DNA of 64,000 nt, taken from NCBI RefSeq assembly GCF_014229965.1, contig NZ_JABGBW010000004.1, forward strand, positions 1-64,000, in the 5' to 3' direction. How positions within the stretch are numbered: position 1 is the first letter of the stretch; every line of letters begins with the position of its first letter. This document shows positions 29,293 to 41,422 of this stretch, piece after piece. Position numbers and translations under genes: made by a program. The stretch is from Peptostreptococcus canis. Its GTDB lineage: Bacteria > Bacillota > Clostridia > Peptostreptococcales > Peptostreptococcaceae. The notes under the pieces are model-generated. The model was not told the origin of the DNA. It saw nothing but the letters and a program-made list of their open reading frames with translations, and searched no databases.

Positions 29293-30036
29293 TTAATATT
29301 TAATCACTGTTAGCATTCCAAAACCACTTGAGCTCATACTACTTAAATTTCCTGATAAGTAAATATATTTCAATAAATATGGTTTTGCATTTATTCTTAA
29401 AGCACATAAGTTTGCCGGAATATTTATATCATAATGTCTAACAGTTACCATCTTTGACTTTATTATTTCTACAGATAATAAATCTATATCAATAGCTGCT
29501 TCTTCGCCAAATTTCTTAATTAACATAGCCTTTAAATTTTTCAGAAAAACTTCTTGCCCTCTTTCTGTAGATATATCATGAAAATATGTTAGATTGTTAT
29601 TATTTTCCTTATGTTCTCTAACAATTATAGGACTTGCAGTCTTAAATTCCGAATAGTCATTAGTAAAAATCTCTTCTCTATCGACATTTAATTTAACGGC
29701 TTTTATAATAAGATCCTTATAGGTATGTTCAACATTAATAGATCTCATAAAAATATTGTAGAAACTTAATCCAAGTTGTAAATCATAACACGAAAAATGC
29801 ATTATAATTTTTTTCTCCGGTACTAATATAGTTTCACGTTCAAATTTTACTCCTCTTTTAAGGTAAAGTGAAAATGTATAGTCTTTTTCCAAAGCCCCAT
29901 TTTCATAAAGCTCTCTATACAATCTGTTATCATATTTATTCATAAAAAACTTTAACCAGGATAGAAAAATTCGATTTTTATCTTTATATATTTCTTCCTT
30001 GTTGATCTCAAACTCCAGCGTTATTCTCAAACTCAT
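29293..30036 (-). CDS. cas6: CRISPR RNA endoribonuclease Cas6
   Basis: About 247 residues with a double RAMP fold. The first strand is RITLEFEINKEE and the C-terminal glycine-rich loop is GNLSSMSSSGFGMLTVIKY. It cuts the array transcript within repeats, leaving the 8-nt handle ATGTAAAT. It is first in the I-B operon and is the only Cas6 in the window, so the type III-like module must rely on it or on a distant one. The start is uncertain: AAGGAG lies only 2 bases before ATG 30036 but 8 bases before an in-frame TTG at 30030, which gives the more usual MRITLEFE. Confidence 0.9.
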   Translation of the reverse strand: MSLRITLEFEINKEEIYKDKNRIFLSWLKFFMNKYDNRLYRELYENGALEKDYTFSLYLKRGVKFERETILVPEKKIIMHFSCYDLQLGLSFYNIFMRSINVEHTYKDLIIKAVKLNVDREEIFTNDYSEFKTASPIIVREHKENNNNLTYFHDISTERGQEVFLKNLKAMLIKKFGEEAAIDIDLLSVEIIKSKMVTVRHYDINIPANLCALRINAKPYLLKYIYLSGNLSSMSSSGFGMLTVIKY

Positions 30037-30111
30037 CACTCCTTTTCTTAAATTACTCCAAAAAAATATTCCTTGTCATTATTTCTAAAAACCTGTACAC
30101 TCAGTTTTTAT

Positions 30112-30141
30112 CTCTAAATTTCAATCTGATTCTATTATAAA
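30112..30141 (-). promoter_or_regulatory. Solitary CRISPR-repeat-like element upstream of cas6
   Basis: 26 of 30 positions match the array repeat. The changes fall in the last base and in positions 1, 3 and 6, which is the 5'-handle part when read on the minus strand. It lies about 76 bases before cas6, in the cas operon's transcription direction, and includes TATAAT, which could itself serve as the -10 box. It may be a degenerate repeat of a cas-regulating crRNA-like RNA, a promoter element, or an array fossil. Confidence 0.75.
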
Positions 30142-30300
30142 CTTAAAATTTAATAAATATTTTTACATTTCTTATAGATTATATTATTTTTTCTTTAAAT
30201 TCATTATACATCCAAAAAAATATTTTGTAAAGCTTTTTTAAAAAAATCCTATATAAAATTTAATTAATATAGGATTTATAGTTTTCTACAGACTATATCC

Positions 30301-31251
30301 TTAAACCATTTTTTTCAAGTCATGCGGATACAATCCGGTATATTTCTTAAACAGTTTAGAAAATCTACTATGCGAATTATATCCAACCAACTTAGCAATT
30401 TCCTTTATACTCAATTCAGTAGTGAGTATCATATGCTCTGCCACTTTCACTCTTCTCCTCTGGATATATTCAGTAATTGTCATCCTATATTTTGCCTTAA
30501 AAGAATTTTTCAGCTTTGTCTTACTCATCAAAGCTATTTCGCACAACAAAGCTTGTGGAATTTCAGATGAATAATGATCATCAATATAACGAGCCACATT
30601 ATTCAAAGAAACATCATCATCCATAGACAGTTTACCTTTTTCTCCGGATTGGAAATATTCATTAATAGTTATACTCAACCACTCTTTTGCTTTCACCTCA
30701 TAAAATAACTCACTTCCGGGAGTGTTTTTTCTATACATCAGTATTTCGTTGGCAATTTTTTCAATATCGCAAGATATATTTAGTGAATTCGAACTCTGAA
30801 AAATATTAAATAATTCCTCCTTTTCTATCCCTATCTTTTCAGGTATATATTCTTCCAAAAATTTCTTTTTAAACTCTACTCCCAGAGAAAAATATGGAAA
30901 ACCTCCATGCAGGAAAAATCTAAAGACATTTGCCTTTACAAAATTGACAAATACCATATTATTACTGACTTCCTGGTATGGGGATAAACACTCGCCATGA
31001 ACGCACTTTAAAAAAGATGATTGAACCAGAATCTCATTTTTATCTGTAAATTTATGATTTACTATTAAATCTTTTTTAACCTTGAAATCGTGAATATTTA
31101 TAGAAAATAAATCTGTATCGTAAAACCAATAGTATCCGTCCATTTCATCTGATGTTATTTTATATGTTACTCCCAGCGAAGAGTATTTTTCACAATTGGG
31201 ATCCAATACAAATCCCATATCAATTAGAAACTTTTCCTGACTGTATGACAT
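30301..31251 (-). CDS. AraC-family transcription regulator
   Basis: 316 residues. The C-terminal ~100 carry the two AraC helix-turn-helix units (IPQALLCEIALMSKTKLKNSF and LSIKEIAKLVGYNSHSRFSKLF) with the GYNSHSRFSKLFKKYTGLYP signature. The N-terminal ~200 residues are a sensing domain that I cannot assign to a ligand. It is transcribed away from the ECF transporter genes at 31393-34187 with a 141-base shared control region and is the likely regulator of that operon. ATG at 31251 after AAGGAGGG. Confidence 0.9.
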   Translation of the reverse strand: MSYSQEKFLIDMGFVLDPNCEKYSSLGVTYKITSDEMDGYYWFYDTDLFSINIHDFKVKKDLIVNHKFTDKNEILVQSSFLKCVHGECLSPYQEVSNNMVFVNFVKANVFRFFLHGGFPYFSLGVEFKKKFLEEYIPEKIGIEKEELFNIFQSSNSLNISCDIEKIANEILMYRKNTPGSELFYEVKAKEWLSITINEYFQSGEKGKLSMDDDVSLNNVARYIDDHYSSEIPQALLCEIALMSKTKLKNSFKAKYRMTITEYIQRRRVKVAEHMILTTELSIKEIAKLVGYNSHSRFSKLFKKYTGLYPHDLKKMV

Positions 31252-31392
31252 TGCTACCCTCCTTAAAATGCTATGATTAGCCCGTTAATATAGTTAGCCA
31301 TAATACCTGTGATTATATTGAATTGGCATTTTTTTTGATATATTATTAATTTAAAGTTATTATCATTATATATTAAAGGAGGCGTATTAACA

Positions 31393-32016
31393 ATGACACA
31401 AAATAAAATTAATGAAAAAATGAATTTAAAAGACGTAATTAAAGTAACTCTTTTTGGTGTTATAGGATTTGTAATCAGTGTAGTTACAGGAATGGCAGTA
31501 AGTGCATTAGGCACATTTGGTACATTTGTCCATACTTCATTGGGAGCGATTCTTACCGGACCGCTTGTAATTGTTATGTGTCAAAAAGTGCATAAAAAAG
31601 GAAGTATCTCACTATACTATTTAATTAGTGCAATTGTATATTTAGTAATGGGACTTTGGCCAATGTCAATAATTTTAATATTATCCGCTGTAATTTCAGG
31701 AATTTTACTGGGAAATAGCAATAACTACTTTGACTATAAAAAAATTGGAATAGCTTATGTAATAGCGGAACTTATATACTCTTTACATGGATTTATATTT
31801 ATATTAGTAATGGGAGTAGAGGGATTAGTTAGACAATTCCCTAATATGTTTACAGTAGAAAAAGCACAATGGATGAAAGATTTCTTCCTAAATCCAAGAA
31901 ATATGGCAATAATATTAAGCATTCAAATAATAGCCTCAATCATCGGTGTTTTCTTTGGAAAATACATTCACAAAAAATTCTTTGCCAAAAACAATAATGG
32001 TACAGTACTAAATTAG
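31393..32016 (+). CDS. MptD-family ECF transporter substrate-binding (S) component
   Basis: 207-residue membrane protein with five or six spans and the start LKDVIKVTLFGVIGFVISVV. GTFGTFVHTSLGAILTGPLV is typical of the MptD/Trep_Strep family of putative ECF S components. It should bind one small nutrient and dock on the EcfT-EcfA module coded immediately downstream. The substrate is unknown. A possible half Fur-type box (ATAATGATAAT on the minus strand, about 30 bases before the gene) hints at metal or siderophore control, but this is weak. AAAGGAGG precedes the ATG. Confidence 0.8.
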   Translation: MTQNKINEKMNLKDVIKVTLFGVIGFVISVVTGMAVSALGTFGTFVHTSLGAILTGPLVIVMCQKVHKKGSISLYYLISAIVYLVMGLWPMSIILILSAVISGILLGNSNNYFDYKKIGIAYVIAELIYSLHGFIFILVMGVEGLVRQFPNMFTVEKAQWMKDFFLNPRNMAIILSIQIIASIIGVFFGKYIHKKFFAKNNNGTVLN

Positions 32017-32019
32017 AAA

Positions 32020-32715
32020 ATGAATACTTACACGGAAGAAAAAAGATATTTTCTGCATTTACTCACAATAGTAGTAGTGATGATTATTTTTTCTATGATT
32101 TTAATGATTGGGGATAGAAAAACATATGTTGTTACGCTAATATTATCTTTTTTAATAGAGTTAATTATGGCAAGAAAGTACTTAATTAAATCTCTGATAA
32201 GTTATTTTTTACTTTTTTGTATTGTATATTTAATGAATAAATATATGATGATGAGCCATATATCAGGTGCTCTATATACCATGCTTTTGATAATCTTAAA
32301 ACTTTGCCCTATATGGATATTGGCAAAAGTATTATCTTCCCATACTTCTTCAGAGCTAATGAATGCTTTTAGAAAAGTCCATTTTTCTCAAAAGATAACC
32401 ATATCTATAGCAGTGTTTTTTAGATTTGTTCCTGAGTTTATTACCAGACTTAAAGAAATAAAAGAAGGCGCTAAAATAAGAGGGTTGGGATTTAGTATAT
32501 TACATCCTGTAAAGAGTTTTGAAATATTTGTTGTTCCCCTAATGTATAAGGCATTGTCGATAAGTGATACATTAACATGTTCTATTATTACTAAGGGAAT
32601 CGAGTACCCTTGCAAAAAAACCTGCTATAGAACTATGAATTTTACCTATCGGGATGTACTTTTTATTTTTCTGTCACTAGGTATATTGGGAGGTGCAATA
32701 TGGACGAGATTATAA
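32020..32715 (+). CDS. ECF transporter transmembrane component EcfT
   Basis: 231 residues with five or six membrane spans. The coupling segment AVFFRFVPEFITRLKEIKEGAKIRGLGF and SITKGIEYP correspond to the EcfT A-x-x-x-R-G-type helices that contact the ATPases. It starts 3 bases after the S component stop and overlaps the ATPase gene by 16 bases, so all three make one dedicated transporter. Confidence 0.83.
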   Translation: MNTYTEEKRYFLHLLTIVVVMIIFSMILMIGDRKTYVVTLILSFLIELIMARKYLIKSLISYFLLFCIVYLMNKYMMMSHISGALYTMLLIILKLCPIWILAKVLSSHTSSELMNAFRKVHFSQKITISIAVFFRFVPEFITRLKEIKEGAKIRGLGFSILHPVKSFEIFVVPLMYKALSISDTLTCSIITKGIEYPCKKTCYRTMNFTYRDVLFIFLSLGILGGAIWTRL

Positions 32716-34187
32716 AAATTAAAATAGATTCTTTTTCATATCACGATAAGCCTCAACTTACTGATATTAATTTAAATATTGTAAAAGGGGAATTTATAGT
32801 ACTTACCGGATTATCCGGTTGTGGAAAGACAACTTTGACAAGAATTATAAATGGTTTAATACCTGATTTCTATGAGGGAACACTAAATGGAGACGTTCTG
32901 ATTTTTAATAAAAATATACATAGTTATAAAAAAGGTGAAATCGCAAAATACATGGGAAATGTGTTTCAAAATCCAAGTGATCAATTTTTTTCGACTGTAG
33001 CCGAAGATGAAATAGCTTTGGTAGGTGAAAATTTGGGAATGAATACCAATTTGCTAAGAAAAAAAGTTGAAGATGCAATGATAAAGTTAAATATAAAGGA
33101 TTTAAAAGGAAAATCAGTATTTGAACTTTCCGGCGGTCAACGTCAAAAAGTGGCAATTGCTTCTACTCTAGTATATGACACTGATATAATTATCTTTGAT
33201 GAGCCGTCTGCAAGTCTGGATTATAAGTCTACCGATGAATTGAGAAATATAATGAAATTATTAAAATCCCTTGGCAAAACAATTATAGTTGCAGAACATA
33301 GACTCTATTATTTGAAAGAACTAATGGATAGATTGATAATTATGAAAGATGGAAAAATATCCAACATATATAAAAAAGGTGAGTTAACAGATTTGGTAAG
33401 AAAGGAAAATAACCTAAGGTGTTTTGATGAAGAAAATCTCATATCCGAAAAAGATACTGCTTACAAAAATTTTTTAAATAATAAAAATACAAGTAATGAT
33501 GATTACAATATTAATAAAGAAAATAATATTGAAATAAAAAATCTAAATGTGTGCGTGAGAAAAAAACACCTTGCTGAAAATATTAGTTTTTCCTTGTCGA
33601 ATGGAGAATGTATGGGAATTATAGGTAAAAATGGCATTGGTAAGACCACAATGACAAAACAACTAACGGGTCTCTTATCAATAAAGTCAGGATATACAAG
33701 TTATGGAAACAGCAAAAAAGAAAGAATAAAAAATGTATACTACGTGATGCAGGATTCATCAATCCAGTTATTTTCGCATACAGTTGAACATGAAATTATA
33801 CCTAAAAATAAATTAAATGATCAAGATTATCTGGAAAAAGCAAAAAAATATTTGAAATCCCTTGATTTGTGGGAAAAAAGAAATATGCATCCACAGGAGC
33901 TATCTGTAGGCGAAAAACAGAGACTCGCTATAATTACCGCCTTTTTATCAGATAAAAAGATTATTATTTTGGACGAACCAACTGCCGGACTGGACTATAA
34001 AAGAATGAATATAGTTGCCGAACATATTAACGAAAAATCAAAAGAAACTCCTATAATCCTAATAACTCATGACTTGGAGCTACTTTTCAAATCTTGTAAT
34101 ACCGTGTTACTTATGAGTGAAAAAAATAGCGAAAAGATAAATGTCAAAGGTAACGAAAAAAAAATTCTGAACTTTATCAAGATGTAA
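32700..34187 (+). CDS. ECF transporter ATPase with two fused ABC domains
   Basis: 495 residues with two nucleotide-binding domains in one chain. The first has GLSGCGKTTL, FELSGGQRQKVA and IIIFDEPSASLD. The second (from about 280) has GKNGIGKTTM, ELSVGEKQRLA and IIILDEPTAGLD. This fusion replaces separate EcfA1 and EcfA2. It drives uptake through the EcfT and S component coded upstream. AGGTGCAAT precedes the ATG within the ecfT end. No clear terminator follows. Confidence 0.9.
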   Translation: MDEIIKIKIDSFSYHDKPQLTDINLNIVKGEFIVLTGLSGCGKTTLTRIINGLIPDFYEGTLNGDVLIFNKNIHSYKKGEIAKYMGNVFQNPSDQFFSTVAEDEIALVGENLGMNTNLLRKKVEDAMIKLNIKDLKGKSVFELSGGQRQKVAIASTLVYDTDIIIFDEPSASLDYKSTDELRNIMKLLKSLGKTIIVAEHRLYYLKELMDRLIIMKDGKISNIYKKGELTDLVRKENNLRCFDEENLISEKDTAYKNFLNNKNTSNDDYNINKENNIEIKNLNVCVRKKHLAENISFSLSNGECMGIIGKNGIGKTTMTKQLTGLLSIKSGYTSYGNSKKERIKNVYYVMQDSSIQLFSHTVEHEIIPKNKLNDQDYLEKAKKYLKSLDLWEKRNMHPQELSVGEKQRLAIITAFLSDKKIIILDEPTAGLDYKRMNIVAEHINEKSKETPIILITHDLELLFKSCNTVLLMSEKNSEKINVKGNEKKILNFIKM

Positions 34188-34463
34188 ATTATTTTGTTTT
34201 TTCCAAATATTATTTTATTAGTTAATTTAAAGACTGCTATTTCGTTTTTTTAAATTTTTACTAAGAATTTTGGAAAATAAAGAAAAGTATCTCAATTTTA
34301 TTGATTTTTATTATTAATAATGTTGGTCACATCTTTAATATATGCATTTGATACAATTAAAGAAATAATAAATAAGAATAAATTAAAATAAAAGAGAGCT
34401 AGATTCTTTCTAGTCTCTCTTGTAGTAAATACTTAAACTTTAAAATTTTCTTATTTAAAATGA
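34188..34463. other. Convergent intergenic region
   Basis: Between the plus-strand ECF operon and the minus-strand nitroreductase. It contains the terminator at 34388-34422 and otherwise AT-rich sequence without genes. Confidence 0.5.
34388..34422 (-). terminator. Terminator after the nitroreductase gene
   Basis: On the minus strand AGAGA-CTAGA faces TCTAG-TCTCT (34393-34421) with a short loop and is followed by TTTTATTTTAAT. It lies 40 bases past the nitroreductase stop. Confidence 0.75.
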
Positions 34464-35036
34464 TTATTTTAATATAACGACCCTCTTACTTATATCTTCT
34501 TTTTCCTTTTTATCCGGTTCACTCACTATACCACCAAAAGGCATCTGAGCAAGAAGAACATAATCTTCAGGTATATCAAATAACTTTTTCACTTTTTCAT
34601 CAATTACCGGATTGTAGTGTTGCAGTGAAGCTCCGATACCAAGTTCTCTAAGAACAGACCATACACTTAACTGTAACATACCATTAGCCTGATTTGCCCA
34701 AACAGGAAAATTATCTGCATACAACTCAAATTTTTCCTGTAACCCCTTTACTGTAGAATTATCATAGAAAAATAAAACTGTTCCTGCTCCTGCCTTAAAT
34801 GAGTCTATTTTTTCTCTTGGTACATCTCCATTAAATGCATTATAAATCTCATCCCAAAGCAAATCATGTTTATCGCCAAAAGCCACAAATACTCTTGCAC
34901 TCTTCATATTAAAAGCATCCGGTACCAATTCTGTGACAGATTTTATTGCACTTTCCACTTCCTCAGTCAATACAGGTATATCCTTACTTATATTATAATA
35001 TGTTCTACGGCTTTCTAAAGATTTAATTATATTCAT
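34464..35036 (-). CDS. Nitroreductase-family flavoprotein
   Basis: 190 residues of the compact oxidoreductase type often named nitroreductase family or fatty-acid-repression-like. It begins with the short FMN-binding segment SLESRRTYYNI, has LVPDAFNMKSARVFVAFGDKH and ends with the LLAQMPFGG loop before a charged tail. Such proteins bind FMN as dimers and reduce nitro or quinone compounds using NAD(P)H; the physiological substrate is unknown. It is a single gene with AGGAGGAATAAG upstream and its own terminator. Confidence 0.85.
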   Translation of the reverse strand: MNIIKSLESRRTYYNISKDIPVLTEEVESAIKSVTELVPDAFNMKSARVFVAFGDKHDLLWDEIYNAFNGDVPREKIDSFKAGAGTVLFFYDNSTVKGLQEKFELYADNFPVWANQANGMLQLSVWSVLRELGIGASLQHYNPVIDEKVKKLFDIPEDYVLLAQMPFGGIVSEPDKKEKEDISKRVVILK

Positions 35037-35342
35037 ACTTATTCCTCCTATATAATAAAATTTATATCATAAATATTACATTCGCTTAATTATTTAAATA
35101 GTATAATCTCCAAAACTGATTAAATAACTATTCAACACTTAAGACAAACTTCTAAATTATTATCGATATTTTATACATACCCCAATAATAATAAATATAT
35201 CATAATATATTTATTATTTAGAAGAAATATTAAGTGAAAATCAAAATCCTACAATAATACTCATCCAATTTTTATATCAAATCAAATTTGAATATAATAT
35301 GACTAACAGGCTTGTACATTAATATAATGAAATCGACCAACT

Positions 35343-35582
35343 CTATAGCCCTGTGCTCTTATTCATATTCGTTACTACTATTGGTTCTCCCATTTCGTGG
35401 GATGCATTTATGAGATTATTAATCTTATCCTGAGTAACTATATTCGTAAAATCATAAGTTAAACAGTTATTTTTATTTATATTTTCCAGTTCATTTTTTA
35501 TGTCTTCTTTATTGTATTTACCATATTATAAATCTCATTTATTAATTCGCAATAGATTTCCTTTTTTACTAAAATTTTTCAT
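35343..35582 (-). pseudogene. Decayed 80-codon gene of unknown function
   Basis: One minus-strand frame runs from ATG 35582 to TAG 35343 and is interrupted by a TGA and a TAA after 15 codons. The rest is open and compositionally normal (YGKYNKEDIKNELENI, then NNLINASHEMGEPIVVTN). I do not recognise it. The stretch 35037-35342 upstream of the nitroreductase start holds no gene that I can support. Confidence 0.4.
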
Positions 35583-35611
35583 AAAAAAAGAAGTTTAATA
35601 AAAACTTCTTT
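35583..35611 (-). terminator. Second terminator downstream of the atp operon
   Basis: On the minus strand AAAGAAGTTT (35611-35602) pairs with AAACTTCTTT (35596-35587), followed by more T. It backs up the hairpin at 35640-35667. Confidence 0.7.
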
Positions 35612-35639
35612 CGCTTAAACTTTATTTTCAAAAAGAATT

Positions 35640-35667
35640 AAATCCGTAAGCGATTACTTACGGATTT
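35640..35667 (-). terminator. Terminator hairpin right after atpC
   Basis: A perfect 11-bp stem (AAATCCGTAAG facing CTTACGGATTT) lies within 10 bases of the atpC stop. On the minus strand it is followed by AATTCTTTTTG. Together with the hairpin at 35583-35611 it ends the atp operon. Confidence 0.75.
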
Positions 35668-35673
35668 AATACT

Positions 35674-35936
35674 TTATTCTTCTGTACCCCAGCTAGCTTT
35701 TTCAGTAACAATAACAGTTTCAGTATTTCCATCTACTGTTACAAATCCATTACCTATATCTGCATACCTGAAAGTACCATCTTTTTTTATTTTCAATTTA
35801 CCTTCTTTTATACCGGCAACTATAGGAATATGACCGTTCAATATAGCCCTATCACCTACAGTCGTTTTGAAAATAACCATTTCTGCATTTTCATTATAGA
35901 AGGTATTTTTAGGAGTTACTACCTTTAATTTGAACA

Positions 35937-35937
<1 letters not shown>
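35674..35937 (-). CDS. atpC: ATP synthase epsilon subunit, beta-sandwich domain only
   Basis: 87 residues (MFKLKVVTPKNTFYNENAEM ... GFVTVDGNTETVIVTEKA). This covers the N-terminal beta sandwich that joins the central stalk to the c-ring. The usual C-terminal helical hairpin (about 45-50 more residues), which can inhibit ATP hydrolysis, is absent. The gene ends cleanly, followed at once by a terminator, so this looks like a genuinely short form and not a frameshift. It overlaps the atpD stop by one base. Confidence 0.93.
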
Positions 35938-38346
<2,409 letters not shown>

Positions 38347-38385
38347 TTACATACCTCCTTATTGGATTATGCCTGTATATTCTGA

Positions 38386-39882
38386 CTATGCTTTAAATTT
38401 AACCTTGTACTCTTCTATTGCTTTTGTTAAATCTTCATTAAAGTCTTCAGCCTTCAATATTTTCTGAAGTATTTCCGGATATTCATTTTCCATAAATACA
38501 TATAAACCATCTTCAAAATCTTTTATATCTTCTATTTCTATATCGGCTAATAAATTATTAATTACCGCATAGATAATTACAACCTGATTTTCAACAGTTA
38601 TAGGTTTATGCTCATCTTGTTTCAATACCTCAACTATTCTCTGTCCTTGGGCAAGTCTTCTTTTAGTATCTTCGTCCAAGTCCGAACCGAACTGTGCAAA
38701 TGCTGCCAGCTCTCTATACTGTGAATATGCCAGCTTCAGTGTACCCGCAATTTTTTTCATTGATTTAATCTGGGCAGAACCACCTACTCTCGATACGGAT
38801 ATTCCGGGGTCTACTGCAGGTCTGATACCCGAATAGAATAACTCCGGTTGTAAATAAATCTGACCGTCAGTTATAGAAATAACATTAGTCGGTATATATG
38901 CCGAAACATCACCGGCCTGAGTTTCTATAACCGGAAGAGCTGTCATTGAACCTCCACCTAATTCATCAGAAAGTTTTGCAGCCCTTTCAAGAAGTCTTGA
39001 ATGCAAGTAAAATACATCACCCGGATAGGCTTCACGACCCGGCGGTCTTCTCAACAATAACGACATTTCTCTATACGCGACTGCCTGCTTACTTAAGTCA
39101 TCATATACTATTAATACGTGCTTACCATTGTACATAAATTCTTCTCCTATTGCAGCACCTGCATATGGTGCAAGATACTGAAGCGGAGCGGACTCAGAAG
39201 CAGTAGCTGATACGACTATTGTATAGTCCATAGCTCCAAAATTTTCCAAAGTCGATACAAGCTGTGCAACCGTAGATCTTTTCTGTCCAATTGCAACATA
39301 TATACAAATTACGTCTTTTCCTTTTTGATTAATAATAGTATCTATAAGTATAGAAGTTTTTCCCGTCTGTCTATCACCGATTACAAGCTCTCTCTGTCCT
39401 CTACCGATTGGAATCATTGAGTCAATAGACTTAATTCCCGTCTGCAAAGGTTCAAATACAGATTTTCTATCCATTATTCCGGGAGCAGGAGCCTCTACCG
39501 GTCTTGTCTTATTAGTAGCTATATCTCCTTTTCCATCTATCGGCTGACCTAGTGAATTTACAACTCTACCTATAAGAGCTTCTCCAACCGGAACCTCAAC
39601 TATTCTTCCAGTTCTTTTAACTATGTCGCCTTCCTTTATTCCCGAATCATCACCTAGTATAACAGCACCAACTACCTCTTCTTCCAAATTTAGTGCTATA
39701 CCGTAAATCTTTCCGGGAAATTCAAGTAGTTCACCAGACATTGCACTTTCCAATCCATACACGCTGGCAATACCATCCCCTACATTTAATACGCTACCAG
39801 TATCTGTAAGTTTTATTTTATTCTCATAATTTTTTATTTGATTCTTTATTATGGAACTTATTTCTTCTGGTTTTAAATTCAT
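38386..39882 (-). CDS. atpA: ATP synthase alpha subunit
   Basis: 498 residues. Non-catalytic nucleotide-binding subunit of F1: P-loop [20 protein letters not shown] and the alpha-specific [14 protein letters not shown] and SRVGGSAQ motifs with the Arg finger region (VSRVG). Normal length. It sits in the standard order between atpH and atpG. Confidence 0.99.
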   Translation of the reverse strand: MNLKPEEISSIIKNQIKNYENKIKLTDTGSVLNVGDGIASVYGLESAMSGELLEFPGKIYGIALNLEEEVVGAVILGDDSGIKEGDIVKRTGRIVEVPVGEALIGRVVNSLGQPIDGKGDIATNKTRPVEAPAPGIMDRKSVFEPLQTGIKSIDSMIPIGRGQRELVIGDRQTGKTSILIDTIINQKGKDVICIYVAIGQKRSTVAQLVSTLENFGAMDYTIVVSATASESAPLQYLAPYAGAAIGEEFMYNGKHVLIVYDDLSKQAVAYREMSLLLRRPPGREAYPGDVFYLHSRLLERAAKLSDELGGGSMTALPVIETQAGDVSAYIPTNVISITDGQIYLQPELFYSGIRPAVDPGISVSRVGGSAQIKSMKKIAGTLKLAYSQYRELAAFAQFGSDLDEDTKRRLAQGQRIVEVLKQDEHKPITVENQVVIIYAVINNLLADIEIEDIKDFEDGLYVFMENEYPEILQKILKAEDFNEDLTKAIEEYKVKFKA

Positions 39883-39898
39883 GGGTTCACCACCATTT

Positions 39899-40441
39899 CT
39901 ATGATATTACTTGAGATAATACTTCCTTTAAACTATCCAATCTGGTCTTCAAAGTTCCGTCTATCTCTTCATTTCCAATTTTTACAAGGACACCTCCAAT
40001 GATATCCTCGCTTATTTCATTCACTAGCTTTATACTTCTGTTATATTTAGCAGAAAGATTTGATTCCAACTCCGACAATTGTTCTTCAGTAAGTGCAATA
40101 GCAGTAATGACTTTTCCTTCTGATACATTATTCTTATCATTTAACATATTTTTAAATGACAATACGATAGAATCAAGTTCAGTAGTCCTGTTATTATCTA
40201 TCAAAACCATCAAAAAATTTCTGGAATTTATACTTACACTGTCCGTAAATATCCTGTCCGCTACATTTTTCTTTTCATCCCTTGAAATAAAAGGTGATCT
40301 CAATACATCGTATAAATCTACATTGTTTTTGATAAGATCATTCATTTCAAAAATTTCAGAGTATACTTCGGAAGTTTTATTTTCCTCCTCTGCCAGTTGA
40401 AATAAGGCTTCTGCATATCTACTTGCCACTTGACTTATCAT
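39899..40441 (-). CDS. atpH: ATP synthase delta subunit
   Basis: 180 residues. The helical N-terminal domain ([20 protein letters not shown]) binds the top of F1 and the C-terminal segment ending [22 protein letters not shown] is the family signature. It links F1 to the peripheral stalk (b subunit). Its ATG overlaps the atpF stop (TAATG). Confidence 0.96.
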   Translation of the reverse strand: MISQVASRYAEALFQLAEEENKTSEVYSEIFEMNDLIKNNVDLYDVLRSPFISRDEKKNVADRIFTDSVSINSRNFLMVLIDNNRTTELDSIVLSFKNMLNDKNNVSEGKVITAIALTEEQLSELESNLSAKYNRSIKLVNEISEDIIGGVLVKIGNEEIDGTLKTRLDSLKEVLSQVIS

Positions 40442-40941
40442 TATCTAGCATCTCCTACATCTTTAATAAAATCATCGATTAAATCCTCGTGTTTTTCCTT
40501 ATCAATATCCTTTTCAATTACTTTCGACGCAGCCAAAAGAGCCATATCTGAAATCTCGCTCTTTATATTGTTAAATACTGTCTGTCTTTCTCTGGCTATA
40601 TCTTCTGAGGCTTTTTCTTTGATATTAGTAGCTTCCACTTTTGCCTGAGCTATTATTTCCGAAGATTTCTCCTCAGCTCTTTTTCTTGCCTTATCAAAAA
40701 TCTCCTGACTTTCATTTTTAGCAAGGTCAATTTTTTCTTCATATTCTGACTTTAGTCTTAAACCTTCCTCTTTAGCTCTTTCGCCAATTTCCATATCACT
40801 TTTGATACCTGCTTCCCTCTCGTCCATAACATGCATTACTTTTTCAAACAAAAGCTTTTTTAATACCAAAAATAATATCAGGGTATTAGCAAGAACAATA
40901 AAAAGTTCCGGTGTTAAGCCTACTAATGGCTTAAATTCCAT
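40441..40941 (-). CDS. atpF: ATP synthase b subunit
   Basis: 166 residues. One N-terminal membrane helix (ELFIVLANTLILFLVLKKLL) followed by a long charged helix (EREAGIKSDMEIGERAKEEG ...) that dimerises as the peripheral stalk. AGGAGGAAAAAT precedes the ATG. Confidence 0.96.
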   Translation of the reverse strand: MEFKPLVGLTPELFIVLANTLILFLVLKKLLFEKVMHVMDEREAGIKSDMEIGERAKEEGLRLKSEYEEKIDLAKNESQEIFDKARKRAEEKSSEIIAQAKVEATNIKEKASEDIARERQTVFNNIKSEISDMALLAASKVIEKDIDKEKHEDLIDDFIKDVGDAR

Positions 40942-40986
40942 ATTTTTCCTCCTCTCCTAGTTAGCAAATCAAACTATGATTTTTAA

Positions 40987-41247
<261 letters not shown>

Positions 41248-41422
41248 TTATTCCTCCTAAAATTTTAATTTTCTTTGATATACGGCTTTTTCAATCCGTC
41301 ATTCTCTGAATACATCTAAGTACAATAAGTTTCTCTCAAAACTTAGACTTTATTTCCCTTTTTTCAATTCTTTCTAATTTAGTTTCATAGTAATAAACTA
41401 TGCTTCGTTGAATTTATCAACC

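Noticed and set aside
32905-33156. Minus-strand frame opposite the ECF ATPase, and similar antisense frames across the atp, rho, mazG and pyr genes
   Set aside because: All lie opposite well-supported genes, lack ribosome sites and have no domain-like content.
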